Source: Candidatus Odyssella sp. (GTDB lineage: Bacteria > Pseudomonadota > Alphaproteobacteria > Bin65). From it: a DNA stretch of 39,837 nucleotides. Location: contig JAEULD010000271.1 in NCBI GenBank assembly GCA_016792765.1, forward strand, positions 1-39,837, read 5' to 3'. Every line of letters starts with the position of its first letter. The stretch's first letter is position 1. The notes beneath the pieces were generated by a model. It saw only the letters and a list, made by a program, of their open reading frames with translations, had not been told where the DNA came from and made no database searches. Below are positions 25,013 through 32,208 of the stretch, in pieces. Made by a program: the position numbers and the translations under genes.

Positions 25013-26215
25013 ATGACCGGATACGCGAAACCGCCGCTCTGCCTCGACGCGCGACTCATGGCGATCGTCGACGCCGACTATCCGCGCTTCGGCGCCGCCG
25101 AGATGGCGCGCCGGCGCGATCTCATGGCCCGCGAGATGGAGAAGGCCGGCGTCGACCACCTCGTCGCCACGGCCGCCTTTTTCCGCGGCGGTCCGGTGCA
25201 CTGGCTCTCGGACTGGCTCACCACCTACGAAGCGGCGCTGGTGTTCACGCCGGGCAAGAAAGACACGATCTTCGTCCAGTTCTACAACCACATGCCGCAG
25301 GCCCGCGCGCTGATGCCGGGCACGGACATGCGCTGGGGCGGAACCTCGACGATCCAGTCGGTGATCGGCGAGCTGAAGGCGCGCGGCGCAAGGCCGAAGC
25401 GCGTCGGCGCGGTCGGCATGGTGCCGATGGGTTATGCGAAGGCGATCGCGGGCGCGTTCGAAGACGTCGCCGATCTCAACGCGGCCTATGGCCGCCTGCG
25501 CCTCGTGAAATCCAAGGAAGAGATCGACTGGTATCGCATCGCCGCGCGCCTCAGCGATCTGCCGATCGAGGCGCTGCGGCGCGAAATCCGCCCCGGCCTC
25601 GACGAGCGCGACCTCGGCGGCATCACCGAGGCCGCCTATACGCCCTGGCGCGGCGCCAACATCATCCACTTCTTCTCGTCCACCTCGATGCGCGCGCCCG
25701 ATTGCTTCGTGCCGCGCCAGCACGCGACGACGCGCAAGCTGGCCCGCGGCGACGCGATCTCGTGCGAGATCACGGCGAGCTTCTGGGAGCATTGGGGCCA
25801 GATTCTGCGCACGTTCACGGTGGGCGAGCCGATGACGCCCGACTATGCGCGCCTCCACGAGACGGCCGAGCGCGCCTACGACGCGATTTTCGGCGTCCTC
25901 AAGCCCGGCATCAGCGCGCGCGAGCTGGCCATCGGCGCGCGCGTGATCGAAGAGGCCGGCTTCACCTACTACGATGATCTCGTGCACGGCCTCGGCGGCG
26001 GCTACCTGCAGCCGATCCTCGGCTCGCCGACGCGCGGCGACGAGCCCCTGCCCGACATGACCCTCGAGACCGGCATGATGATGGTGATCCAGCCCAACGT
26101 CATCACCAAGGACCAGCGCGCCGGCGTGCAGACCGGCGAACTCGTCGTGATCACGGAGACGGGTGCCGAGAGCCTCCACACCGTGCCGCGCGGGCCCTAC
26201 GTCGTGTCGGCGTAG
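25013..26215 (+). CDS. M24 (creatinase/aminopeptidase P fold) protein with incomplete metal site
   Basis: A 400-residue protein with a creatinase-type N-terminal domain (about 25-160) and a pita-bread C-terminal domain. Metallopeptidases of this fold use Asp, Asp, His, Glu, Glu. Here the matching residues are Glu252 (SCEITA), Gln263 (WGQILRTF), His325 (VHGLGGGY), Gln360 (VIQPNV) and Glu376 (TGELVVI). Only His and the last Glu are kept, with normal spacing. Creatinase and the ectoine hydrolase DoeA show that this fold can cleave C-N bonds without peptidase activity, and the lyase DddP shows it can do other chemistry. It ends the TRAP operon and converges with the orphan binding-protein gene (13-base gap). 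Confidence 0.85.
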   Translation: MTGYAKPPLCLDARLMAIVDADYPRFGAAEMARRRDLMAREMEKAGVDHLVATAAFFRGGPVHWLSDWLTTYEAALVFTPGKKDTIFVQFYNHMPQARALMPGTDMRWGGTSTIQSVIGELKARGARPKRVGAVGMVPMGYAKAIAGAFEDVADLNAAYGRLRLVKSKEEIDWYRIAARLSDLPIEALRREIRPGLDERDLGGITEAAYTPWRGANIIHFFSSTSMRAPDCFVPRQHATTRKLARGDAISCEITASFWEHWGQILRTFTVGEPMTPDYARLHETAERAYDAIFGVLKPGISARELAIGARVIEEAGFTYYDDLVHGLGGGYLQPILGSPTRGDEPLPDMTLETGMMMVIQPNVITKDQRAGVQTGELVVITETGAESLHTVPRGPYVVSA

Positions 26216-26228
26216 CGGCGCCGTCGCC

Positions 26229-27155
26229 TCAGGACAGCGCGCGCTCGTAGTACGAAAGGTCGACGTACTTCATCGGATCGGTCAGCGCCTTCTGCGGCCG
26301 TCCGTATTCGCTGCGCAGCGCCAGGACGGCCTTCATGCCCTCGACGTCGATGCGCGCCCTGGGATCGAAGCCGCCGGGCAGCCGCAGCAGCTCGTCGCAA
26401 ACGGCGGCCGCGAGCTCGGGGCTCATGTTCGGCACCTTTTCGACGAGGATCGCGGCGGCGGCCGGCCGGTTGGCGCGGTCGTGCAGCCAGGCGAGGCTCT
26501 CGAGATGCGCGCGGATGAACGCGGTCAGCGCGTCGCCGTTCGCCGCCGCCCAGCTCCGCCGCGTCGCGCCGACGAGGCCCTGATAGCGGGGGAACACGTC
26601 GCGCGCGCTCTGCAGCAGCCGCAGCCCGAGCTTCTGCGCGATCAGCTCGAACGGCGTGATGAGCAGCGTTCCGGCGTGCGCGCCGGACTTGAGCGCCTCC
26701 CAGCGCTGCATGACGCCGCCGGCGCGCTCGAACCTGACGTCGCTCTCGGCCACGCCGTTCAGCGCCAGCATCTTGCGCAGGACGAACGCGAAGCCGGTGG
26801 TGAGCGCATCGACCGACAGCGTCTTGCCCTTGAGATCGGCATAGGCGGCGATGTCTTTCTGCACGACGAGGCGCAGGAACGCATCGTCGCCGCCCATGAA
26901 CGCGAAGAGATCGGGCTCGCGGTCGATCTTCGCCTCGCCCTGCCCTTCCTGGTAGGCGACGACGTTGTCGAAGCCGGTGAGGGCGAGGTCCCAATCGCCG
27001 CGGACGAGGCCGGCGAGCTGGTCCATGGAGCTGGCGGTGAAATGCAGCGTCAGCGACAGGCCGCGGCGCGCGTAGAAACCCTGCTTGAGTCCGGCCCAGA
27101 GCGGCAGGTTGAACCCGCCCGGAAACACGATGACGTTCAGCGCGCGATCGGCCAC
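26229..27155 (-). CDS. NMT1/SsuA-type ABC solute-binding protein homologue without signal peptide
   Basis: A 308-residue protein with the NMT1/THI5-SsuA fold: LNVIVFPGGFNLPLWAGLKQGFYARRGLSL at the start spans the first strand and helix, then GDWDLALTGFDNVVAYQ and LKGKTLSVDALTTGFAFVLRKML. The start is GTG at 27155, with a GGGAGG site at 27161-27166. No signal peptide is visible: the fold begins within six residues of the start. No ABC permease or ATPase gene is beside it. It could be a cytoplasmic ligand-binding or thiamine-pyrimidine-like enzyme, or use a distant transporter. It is preceded by a copy of the dctP operator-promoter module. Confidence 0.78.
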   Translation of the reverse strand: MADRALNVIVFPGGFNLPLWAGLKQGFYARRGLSLTLHFTASSMDQLAGLVRGDWDLALTGFDNVVAYQEGQGEAKIDREPDLFAFMGGDDAFLRLVVQKDIAAYADLKGKTLSVDALTTGFAFVLRKMLALNGVAESDVRFERAGGVMQRWEALKSGAHAGTLLITPFELIAQKLGLRLLQSARDVFPRYQGLVGATRRSWAAANGDALTAFIRAHLESLAWLHDRANRPAAAAILVEKVPNMSPELAAAVCDELLRLPGGFDPRARIDVEGMKAVLALRSEYGRPQKALTDPMKYVDLSYYERALS

Positions 27156-27175
27156 GTTGTCCTCCCGTTTCCGGG

Positions 27176-27204
27176 ACCAAAGCCGGGCGGCGCCCCCGCG
27201 TCAA
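27176..27204 (-). promoter_or_regulatory. candidate promoter of the orphan binding-protein gene
   Basis: On the minus strand TTGACG (27204 to 27199), 17 bases and TTTGGT (27181 to 27176). It is the mirror of the dctP promoter (TTGACG, 17 bases, TTTGCT) and follows the same operator pair in the same order. The expected leader is short, about 13 bases. Confidence 0.45.
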
Positions 27205-27222
27205 CGGATTTTCGAAAATCCG
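27205..27222. promoter_or_regulatory. perfect 18-base palindromic operator
   Basis: CGGATTTTCGAAAATCCG is a perfect palindrome, and its inner 14 bases are identical to the site at 18867-18880 in front of dctP. It lies between the divergent orphan binding-protein and FAH genes and directly abuts the leftward -35. Probable binding site of the GntR protein encoded at 18001-18777 (inference). Confidence 0.62.
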
Positions 27223-27239
27223 GATCATCTTCCAAAACC
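27222..27239. promoter_or_regulatory. degenerate second operator, 19 bp from the perfect one
   Basis: A weak TTCCAA-centred dyad (GGATCATCTTCCAAAACC) whose centre, 27232.5, is 19 bp from that of the perfect palindrome (27213.5). This repeats the spacing of the pair at 18847-18880. Taken alone it would be too weak to call. Confidence 0.35.
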
Positions 27240-27241
27240 AT

Positions 27242-27269
27242 TTGCGGCGCCGGGTGCGGCGGCTAGATT
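27242..27269 (+). promoter_or_regulatory. candidate promoter of the FAH-VOC operon
   Basis: TTGCGG (27242-27247), 16 bases and TAGATT (27264-27269), reading toward the FAH gene at 27305, with an expected leader of about 30 bases. It lies just downstream of the operator pair. Confidence 0.35.
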
Positions 27270-27304
27270 GCCCGCCGGCGCCGCCGCCACGGAGGACAGA
27301 CGCG

Positions 27305-28240
27305 ATGACCGAATACCGGCTGCTCACCTACCGCGCCGCCAAGGGCAAGCCCGCCGCCGGCGTCCTGATTGGCGATCGCGTCTATCCGGCCGCGGACCTG
27401 GCCGGGGCCGGCGTCGATGCCTCGTCGGTGCTGGGGCTGCTGCAATCCTGGGACAAGGTGCATCCGCGGCTCAAGAAAGCGGCGGCGAAGGCCGGTCCCA
27501 GGCGCGGCATTCCGCTGGCCAAGGCCGAGCTGCTGGCGCCGCTGCTCTACCCCACCGCGCTGTTCTGCGCCGGCGCCAATTATTGGGACCACCTCGAGGA
27601 GATGGCGCGCGCCGGGGCCGCCGGGCCCAAGCTCGAAGGCCCCTATGTGCGCCCGCCGCGCCCGGCCGAGCCCTGGTTCTTCGTCAAGACCTCGGCGCAT
27701 TCGGTGATCGGGCCCGGCGCGCCGATCCGCCTGCCGAAATTCTCGAAGATGGTGGATTGGGAAGTCGAGATCGGCGTCGTGATCGGCCGCCCGATGCGCA
27801 ACCTGACCGAAGAGCGGGCGATGGACGCCGTGGCCGGCTATACGATCGTCAACGATCTCTCCGCCCGCGATCACATCAAGCGCGAAGGCTCGCCCTTCGT
27901 GTTCGACTGGGTGGGGCAGAAGTGCTTCGACGGCTCGGCGCCGATGGGCCCTTACGTCACGCCATCCGAGTTCGTGCCGCCGCCCGAGAACATCCCGCTC
28001 AAGCTCTGGATCAACGGCCAGATCAAGCAGGATTCCAACTCGAACCTGATGGTCCATTCGATCCGCGAGCAGATTGCCTACCTGTCGCGCCACGTGACGC
28101 TGCGGCCCGGCGACGTGATCGCCACCGGCACCCCGGCCGGCGTGGGTTTCGCGCGCAAGGAGTTCCTGAAGCCCGGCGACGAGATCAAGATCGAGATCGC
28201 CGGCTGCGGCACCTTGGTGAACCGGGTCGCCATCGATTAG
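27305..28240 (+). CDS. fumarylacetoacetate hydrolase family protein
   Basis: A 311-residue FAH-fold enzyme with the metal-binding residues Glu153 and Glu155 (DWEVEIGVV) and Asp184 (VNDLSARD), and the catalytic His96-Glu99 pair (YWDHLEEM). The IATGTPAGVGF block near the end is typical. FAH enzymes hydrolyse C-C bonds of 1,3-dicarbonyl acids or decarboxylate/hydrate ring-cleavage products such as fumarylpyruvate and 2-oxo-hept-diene-dioate. The ATG at 27305 has a GGAGGAC site. It is followed after 54 bases by a VOC gene and preceded by the operator pair shared with dctP, so it belongs with the TRAP operon functionally. Confidence 0.88.
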   Translation: MTEYRLLTYRAAKGKPAAGVLIGDRVYPAADLAGAGVDASSVLGLLQSWDKVHPRLKKAAAKAGPRRGIPLAKAELLAPLLYPTALFCAGANYWDHLEEMARAGAAGPKLEGPYVRPPRPAEPWFFVKTSAHSVIGPGAPIRLPKFSKMVDWEVEIGVVIGRPMRNLTEERAMDAVAGYTIVNDLSARDHIKREGSPFVFDWVGQKCFDGSAPMGPYVTPSEFVPPPENIPLKLWINGQIKQDSNSNLMVHSIREQIAYLSRHVTLRPGDVIATGTPAGVGFARKEFLKPGDEIKIEIAGCGTLVNRVAID

Positions 28241-28294
28241 AATGCGAAGGATTGGAGAGGCCGGCAGCCGAGCCTCTGACGAGGGAGGACAAGC

Positions 28295-28813
28295 ATGACC
28301 GAACGTGTCGTCGAGTACGCGAAGGATCCCGTCCTGAAGCTCCAGTTCCTGTCGCACGGAACGCTCGAGGCCTTCGACCTCGAGAAGACGCGGCACTTCT
28401 ATACCGAGTTTCTCGGCCTCGAAGTGGTGCGCACGAGCCCGATCTCGCTGATCATCCGCCTCGGCGGCACCAACACGATCGCCGTGGTGCAGAACCCGAA
28501 GCGCGGCGGCGAGATGCCGCTCCTGAACCACAACGGCCTCGACGTGGCGACCAGGGAAGAGGTCGACAACGCCTACAAGCTCGTCGTCGAGCAGCAGGCG
28601 AAGTGGGGCATCAAGAAGGCGACGAAGCCGGTCGATCAGCACGGCACCTATTCGTTCTACTTTCTCGATCTCGACAACAATTGGTGGGAAATCCTCACCA
28701 ACCCCCAGGACGGCTATTCCTGGATGTTCTCGAAAGGCGGCCGCGACATCGAGAATTGGGGCGCCAAGGACGTGAACCCGAACGAATACAAGCGCGAACG
28801 CTTCAAGCGCTGA
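28295..28813 (+). CDS. VOC family protein, dioxygenase/glyoxalase-like
   Basis: A 172-residue VOC protein. A plausible metal triad is visible: His21 (FLSHGTLEAF), His79 (LLNHNGLDV) and Glu132 (NWWEILTNP), with LDLDNNWWEI matching the usual D-P-x-G-N-x-x-E strand. The C-terminal tail (GGRDIENWGAKDVNPNEYK) extends beyond the fold. The order His-His-Glu fits extradiol dioxygenases or glyoxalase-like lyases of ring-cleavage pathways. A GAGGGAGGAC site lies upstream. It is the second gene after FAH, and probably acts on a related intermediate. Confidence 0.78.
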   Translation: MTERVVEYAKDPVLKLQFLSHGTLEAFDLEKTRHFYTEFLGLEVVRTSPISLIIRLGGTNTIAVVQNPKRGGEMPLLNHNGLDVATREEVDNAYKLVVEQQAKWGIKKATKPVDQHGTYSFYFLDLDNNWWEILTNPQDGYSWMFSKGGRDIENWGAKDVNPNEYKRERFKR

Positions 28814-28884
28814 ACGCGGCGCGCATTGCGCGGCCGGGGGCGGCCGGCGTGGCGTGCCGGACGGGCGTGGCGGCGCGGAGGCGC

Positions 28885-30168
28885 ATGGGCCGGACCGTGA
28901 TCTTTGTCGGCGGCCGGGATCCGATGCTGTTTCCCGGCGGGCTCGAATCTTTCGTTCGGGCCCATGGCCGGGCCGCTCTGCGGGCCGGCTACGAACCCCA
29001 TCATTTCTGCGTCGGCACGAACGCGCGCGTGGAAGCGACTTCGTTCGGCATGTTGCACGTGGCGAAGTCGCCCTATCGCCCGTTGCGCGGCATCCTCGTC
29101 GCAGCGCATGGACGCCGCGTCGCCGAGGCCATCGACCGGTTCGTCGGCGCATCGCGCCAACCGCACCTCATCCACAGCCTCGGCCCATGGGCCAGCGCCG
29201 GCGTCGACGCCGCGCGCCGGCTCGCGCGCCGCGGCATCGACTGCATCACGGTGGCCACGCCCTACTCCACGTTCGAGCACGAGACATTGGGCAAGCTTCG
29301 CGGGCACGCGCGCGCGCACGGGCGCTGGACCGGCCTCAAGCTGCGCTGCGAGCTCGCGTGGGTACGGCTCGCGGCCGCTCCGTGCGAGGGGCGCGGGCTG
29401 CGGCAGTCCCGCCGCGTCTTGGCGAACTACGGCTCGGTCGAAGCCATCGTGCGCGCGGCCCACGGCGACGCGATTCGCTTTGACCGGATCACCTACGCTT
29501 CCGAAACGGCCTTCACGCACGCGGACGACGAGACTCCCGTCGCTCCGGCGCCGCTCGCCGGCCTCGCTCCGGCGAGCGCGCCGCTGATCGTCGCCGTGTC
29601 GCGCCACGATGCGCGCAAGGGCGTCCACGTCCTCCTGTGCGCGCTGGCCCGGCTCCGCGAGCGCGGCGTGGCGTTCCGCGCGTGCCTGGTCGGCGGCGGC
29701 CCGCTGCTCGAACGGCACCGCACGCTCGCCGCCGCGCTCGATCTCGGTGCCAGCACGGTGCTGACCGGGCGCGTGCCCGATCCCTACGCCTACCTGAAAT
29801 TCGCCGACATATTCGCGCTGCCGTCGATCGAGGAGGGCAGCGGCTCGCTCTCGCTGCTCGAGGCCATGCAGGCCGGGGCCGCCCCGGTGGTGTCGCGCGT
29901 CGACGGCATCCCGGAGGACGTCGCCGACGGCGAAAGCGCGCTGATGGCGGCGCCCGGCGACGCCGAAGATCTCGCCCGGGCGCTCGGCCGCGCGCTCGGC
30001 GATGCGGCGCTGCGAAGCCGCATCGCACGGCAGGCGCACGCCGTTTACCGCGCGCGCTTCTCGGCCGATGCGTTCGCCGCGGCGTTGCGCGACGCCTATT
30101 CGCGGCTCGGCTTTCCGCCCGCGGATGCCGCGAATGCCTCCGAGCCCGCGGCGGCAATGCCCGGTTGA
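28885..30168 (+). CDS. GT4-type glycosyltransferase, paralogue 1
   Basis: A 427-residue GT-B glycosyltransferase. An N-terminal acceptor domain begins VIFVGGRDPMLFPGG and contains AALRAGYEPHHFCVG; the C-terminal donor domain begins at APLIVAVSRHDARKGVHVLL (Arg and Lys for the donor phosphates) and carries ALPSIEEGSGSLSLLEAMQAG. In GT4 enzymes the two Glu of this last motif are seven residues apart; here eight residues separate them. GGAG lies four bases before the ATG at 28885. This is the first of four paralogues and shares HETLGKL and CEGRGLR segments with the fourth (35106). Donor and acceptor unknown; a cytoplasmic or membrane-surface role in surface-glycan synthesis is likely. Confidence 0.82.
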   Translation: MGRTVIFVGGRDPMLFPGGLESFVRAHGRAALRAGYEPHHFCVGTNARVEATSFGMLHVAKSPYRPLRGILVAAHGRRVAEAIDRFVGASRQPHLIHSLGPWASAGVDAARRLARRGIDCITVATPYSTFEHETLGKLRGHARAHGRWTGLKLRCELAWVRLAAAPCEGRGLRQSRRVLANYGSVEAIVRAAHGDAIRFDRITYASETAFTHADDETPVAPAPLAGLAPASAPLIVAVSRHDARKGVHVLLCALARLRERGVAFRACLVGGGPLLERHRTLAAALDLGASTVLTGRVPDPYAYLKFADIFALPSIEEGSGSLSLLEAMQAGAAPVVSRVDGIPEDVADGESALMAAPGDAEDLARALGRALGDAALRSRIARQAHAVYRARFSADAFAAALRDAYSRLGFPPADAANASEPAAAMPG

Positions 30169-30219
30169 CAGCGGCCGTCATTACCCACAGCAATGGCGGC
30201 CGCGAGCGGAGGAGCGCCG

Positions 30220-31002
30220 ATGCCGGCGACGAAGACGACGATCGAGTTGCGCGGCTGCAAGATCGGCCTGATGCGCGCCGGCGAAGGCGCGCCGATGCTC
30301 TATCTGCACGGCGCTGCCGGCGCCGGCGCGTGGCTGCCGTTCATGGAGCGGCTGTCGCGGCACTTCGACCTCATCGTGCCCGAGCATCCCGGCTTCGGCG
30401 TTTCGGACACGCCGCCCTGGCTCGGTTCGGTCGGCGACCTCGCCTATTTCTATCTCGACTTCATCAAGGCGTTCGGGCTGCGCGATCTGCACCTGATGGG
30501 ATCGTCGCTCGGCGGCTGGACGGCGCTCGAGATCGCGATCCGCAGCACGCATGCGCTCAAGACGCTGACCGTCAACTGCCCGGTGGGGCTGCGCATTCCC
30601 GACGTGCCGGTGGCCGACATGTTCCTGTGGAGCCCCGAGGAGCGCGCGCGCAACCTGTTCCACGACCGGGCGCTCGCTGACCAGATGCTCGCCGTCCCGC
30701 CCACCGAAGCCGAGGCCGACGTTCTGATGAAGAACAACTACGCGACCGCGCGGCTCGCCTGGCAGCCGCGCTTCTTCAATCCCGACCTCGAGAAGTGGCT
30801 GCACCGCATCGACGTGCCGACGCACATCGTCTGGGGCCGCGAAGACCGGCTCGTGCCGGTCGCCTACGCGCATGCCTTCGCCGGGCTGATTCCGAACGCC
30901 CGCGTCACGATCATCCCCGACTGCGGGCACATGCCCCACATCGAGAAGACCGACGAGTTCGTCCGCGTCGCCGCCGCCTTCTGCCAGGAGCGCCGGCCAT
31001 GA
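30220..31002 (+). CDS. alpha/beta hydrolase, meta-cleavage-product-hydrolase-like
   Basis: A 260-residue alpha/beta hydrolase. The triad is Ser96 (GSSLGGW), Asp209 (GREDRLVP) and His237 (CGHMPHIE), and the LHGAAGAGAW oxyanion loop is at 29-38. Sequence style resembles BphD/MhpC C-C hydrolases and related lipases. I chose the ATG at 30220, which has GGAGGAG just upstream, over an ATG at 30193. The next gene overlaps by four bases, so it works with the luciferase-like oxidoreductase. Its setting between glycosyltransferase genes is odd: the pair looks like a catabolic insertion into the paralogue series. Confidence 0.82.
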   Translation: MPATKTTIELRGCKIGLMRAGEGAPMLYLHGAAGAGAWLPFMERLSRHFDLIVPEHPGFGVSDTPPWLGSVGDLAYFYLDFIKAFGLRDLHLMGSSLGGWTALEIAIRSTHALKTLTVNCPVGLRIPDVPVADMFLWSPEERARNLFHDRALADQMLAVPPTEAEADVLMKNNYATARLAWQPRFFNPDLEKWLHRIDVPTHIVWGREDRLVPVAYAHAFAGLIPNARVTIIPDCGHMPHIEKTDEFVRVAAAFCQERRP

Positions 31003-32168
31003 AGTTCTATTTCTTCCATCTGATGCCCTACGCCGATCTCGACCTCTCCTACACCGAGAAATACGACACGAGCTGGGTGAAGCTGCCCAACACCTATTAC
31101 GACCGCGAGAAGGGCCACGCGCTATACAACCGCTATCTCGACGAGCTCGAATTCGCCGACACGCTCGGCTTCGACGGCATCGGCTGCAACGAGCATCACC
31201 AGACCGCCTACGGCATGATGCCCTCGCCGATCGTGATCGCGTCGGCGCTGTCGCGCAGGACGAAGAACGCGAAGATCCTGGTGCTCGGCAGCGCCATTCC
31301 GCTGCGCGAGAATCCGCTCTGGCTCGCGGAAGAGCACGCGATGATCGACACGATCACCGGCGGGCGGCTCATCTCCGGCTTCGTGCGCGGCATCGGCGCC
31401 GAGTATCACGCGACCGGCGTCAACCCGATCTGGTCGCACGAGCGCTTCCACGAGGCGCACGACCTCATCATCCGCGCCTGGACCGAGCCCGGCCCGTTTC
31501 GCTTCGCCGGCAAGCACTACCATTTCGACTACGTCAACCTCTGGCCACGGCCCTACCAGCAGCCGCATCCGCCGATCTGGATTCCGTCGCAGGGCAGCCA
31601 GGAGACGATCGAGTGGGCGTCGCATCCGTCGCGCAAGTATACCTACCTGCAGACCTTCAGCCCGGCCGCGGCGGTCGCGCGCTTCCTGAAGATGTACCGC
31701 GACCAGGCCGAGAAATACGGCTACGAGGCCTCGGGCGACCAGCTCGGCTGGGCGATCCCGGTCTATGTCGGCGAGACCGACGAGATCGCGCGCAAGGAAG
31801 CGCGGCCGCATATCGAGGCGTTTCGCAACAAGTTCGCGAAGATGCCGTTCGAGATGCTGCTGCCGCCCGGCTATCTCTCGATGTCGTCGATGAAGCGCGT
31901 CGCCGCCGCCAAGGCCGGCATGTCGATCGACATGACGCTCGAGATGCTCGACGAGCAGGGCATGTTCATCGTCGGCAGCGCCGCCACGGTGCGCGAGCGC
32001 CTGGCCGAGGCGCAGAAGCAGATCGGCTTCAATCACCTGTTGCCGCTGCTGCAGTTCGGCACACTGCCGCACGACCTGACGATCAAGAACGCGACGCTGT
32101 TCGCCGAGCAGGTGATGCCGCATCTGCGTCCGCTCGGCGAGGCGAAGGCCGCGGCGGCCGCTGAGTAG
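30999..32168 (+). CDS. LLM-class flavin-dependent oxidoreductase
   Basis: A 389-residue luciferase-like TIM-barrel enzyme. It starts MKFYFFHLMPYADLD, with the GFDGIGCNEHHQTAYG strand-turn after strand 2, AEEHAMIDTITGGRL, and a GSAATVRERLAE segment near the end; all are typical. Such enzymes use reduced flavin and O2 for monooxygenation, or F420. The ATG overlaps the hydrolase stop (ATGA), so the two proteins are co-translated. Oxidation by this enzyme followed by C-C or ester hydrolysis is a reasonable pair of steps. The 5'-truncated gene at 2-715 belongs to the same superfamily but is not a close copy. Confidence 0.85.
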   Translation: MKFYFFHLMPYADLDLSYTEKYDTSWVKLPNTYYDREKGHALYNRYLDELEFADTLGFDGIGCNEHHQTAYGMMPSPIVIASALSRRTKNAKILVLGSAIPLRENPLWLAEEHAMIDTITGGRLISGFVRGIGAEYHATGVNPIWSHERFHEAHDLIIRAWTEPGPFRFAGKHYHFDYVNLWPRPYQQPHPPIWIPSQGSQETIEWASHPSRKYTYLQTFSPAAAVARFLKMYRDQAEKYGYEASGDQLGWAIPVYVGETDEIARKEARPHIEAFRNKFAKMPFEMLLPPGYLSMSSMKRVAAAKAGMSIDMTLEMLDEQGMFIVGSAATVRERLAEAQKQIGFNHLLPLLQFGTLPHDLTIKNATLFAEQVMPHLRPLGEAKAAAAAE

Positions 32169-32208
32169 CCGCGGCCGGGCGCGCGTCGCGAACCGCGCGG
32201 TATCCGCG

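Noticed and set aside
21718..25059. A 1113-codon open frame on the minus strand opposite dctM, the hydrolases and the SDR-fold gene
   Set aside because: It runs antisense to four genes with clear families and has a low-complexity composition rich in Arg, Ala and Asp, as expected for a shadow frame in high-GC DNA.
28256..28277. Small hairpin (AGAGGC/GCCTCT) between FAH and VOC genes
   Set aside because: Six-base stem with a ten-base loop in GC-rich DNA; no better than chance.
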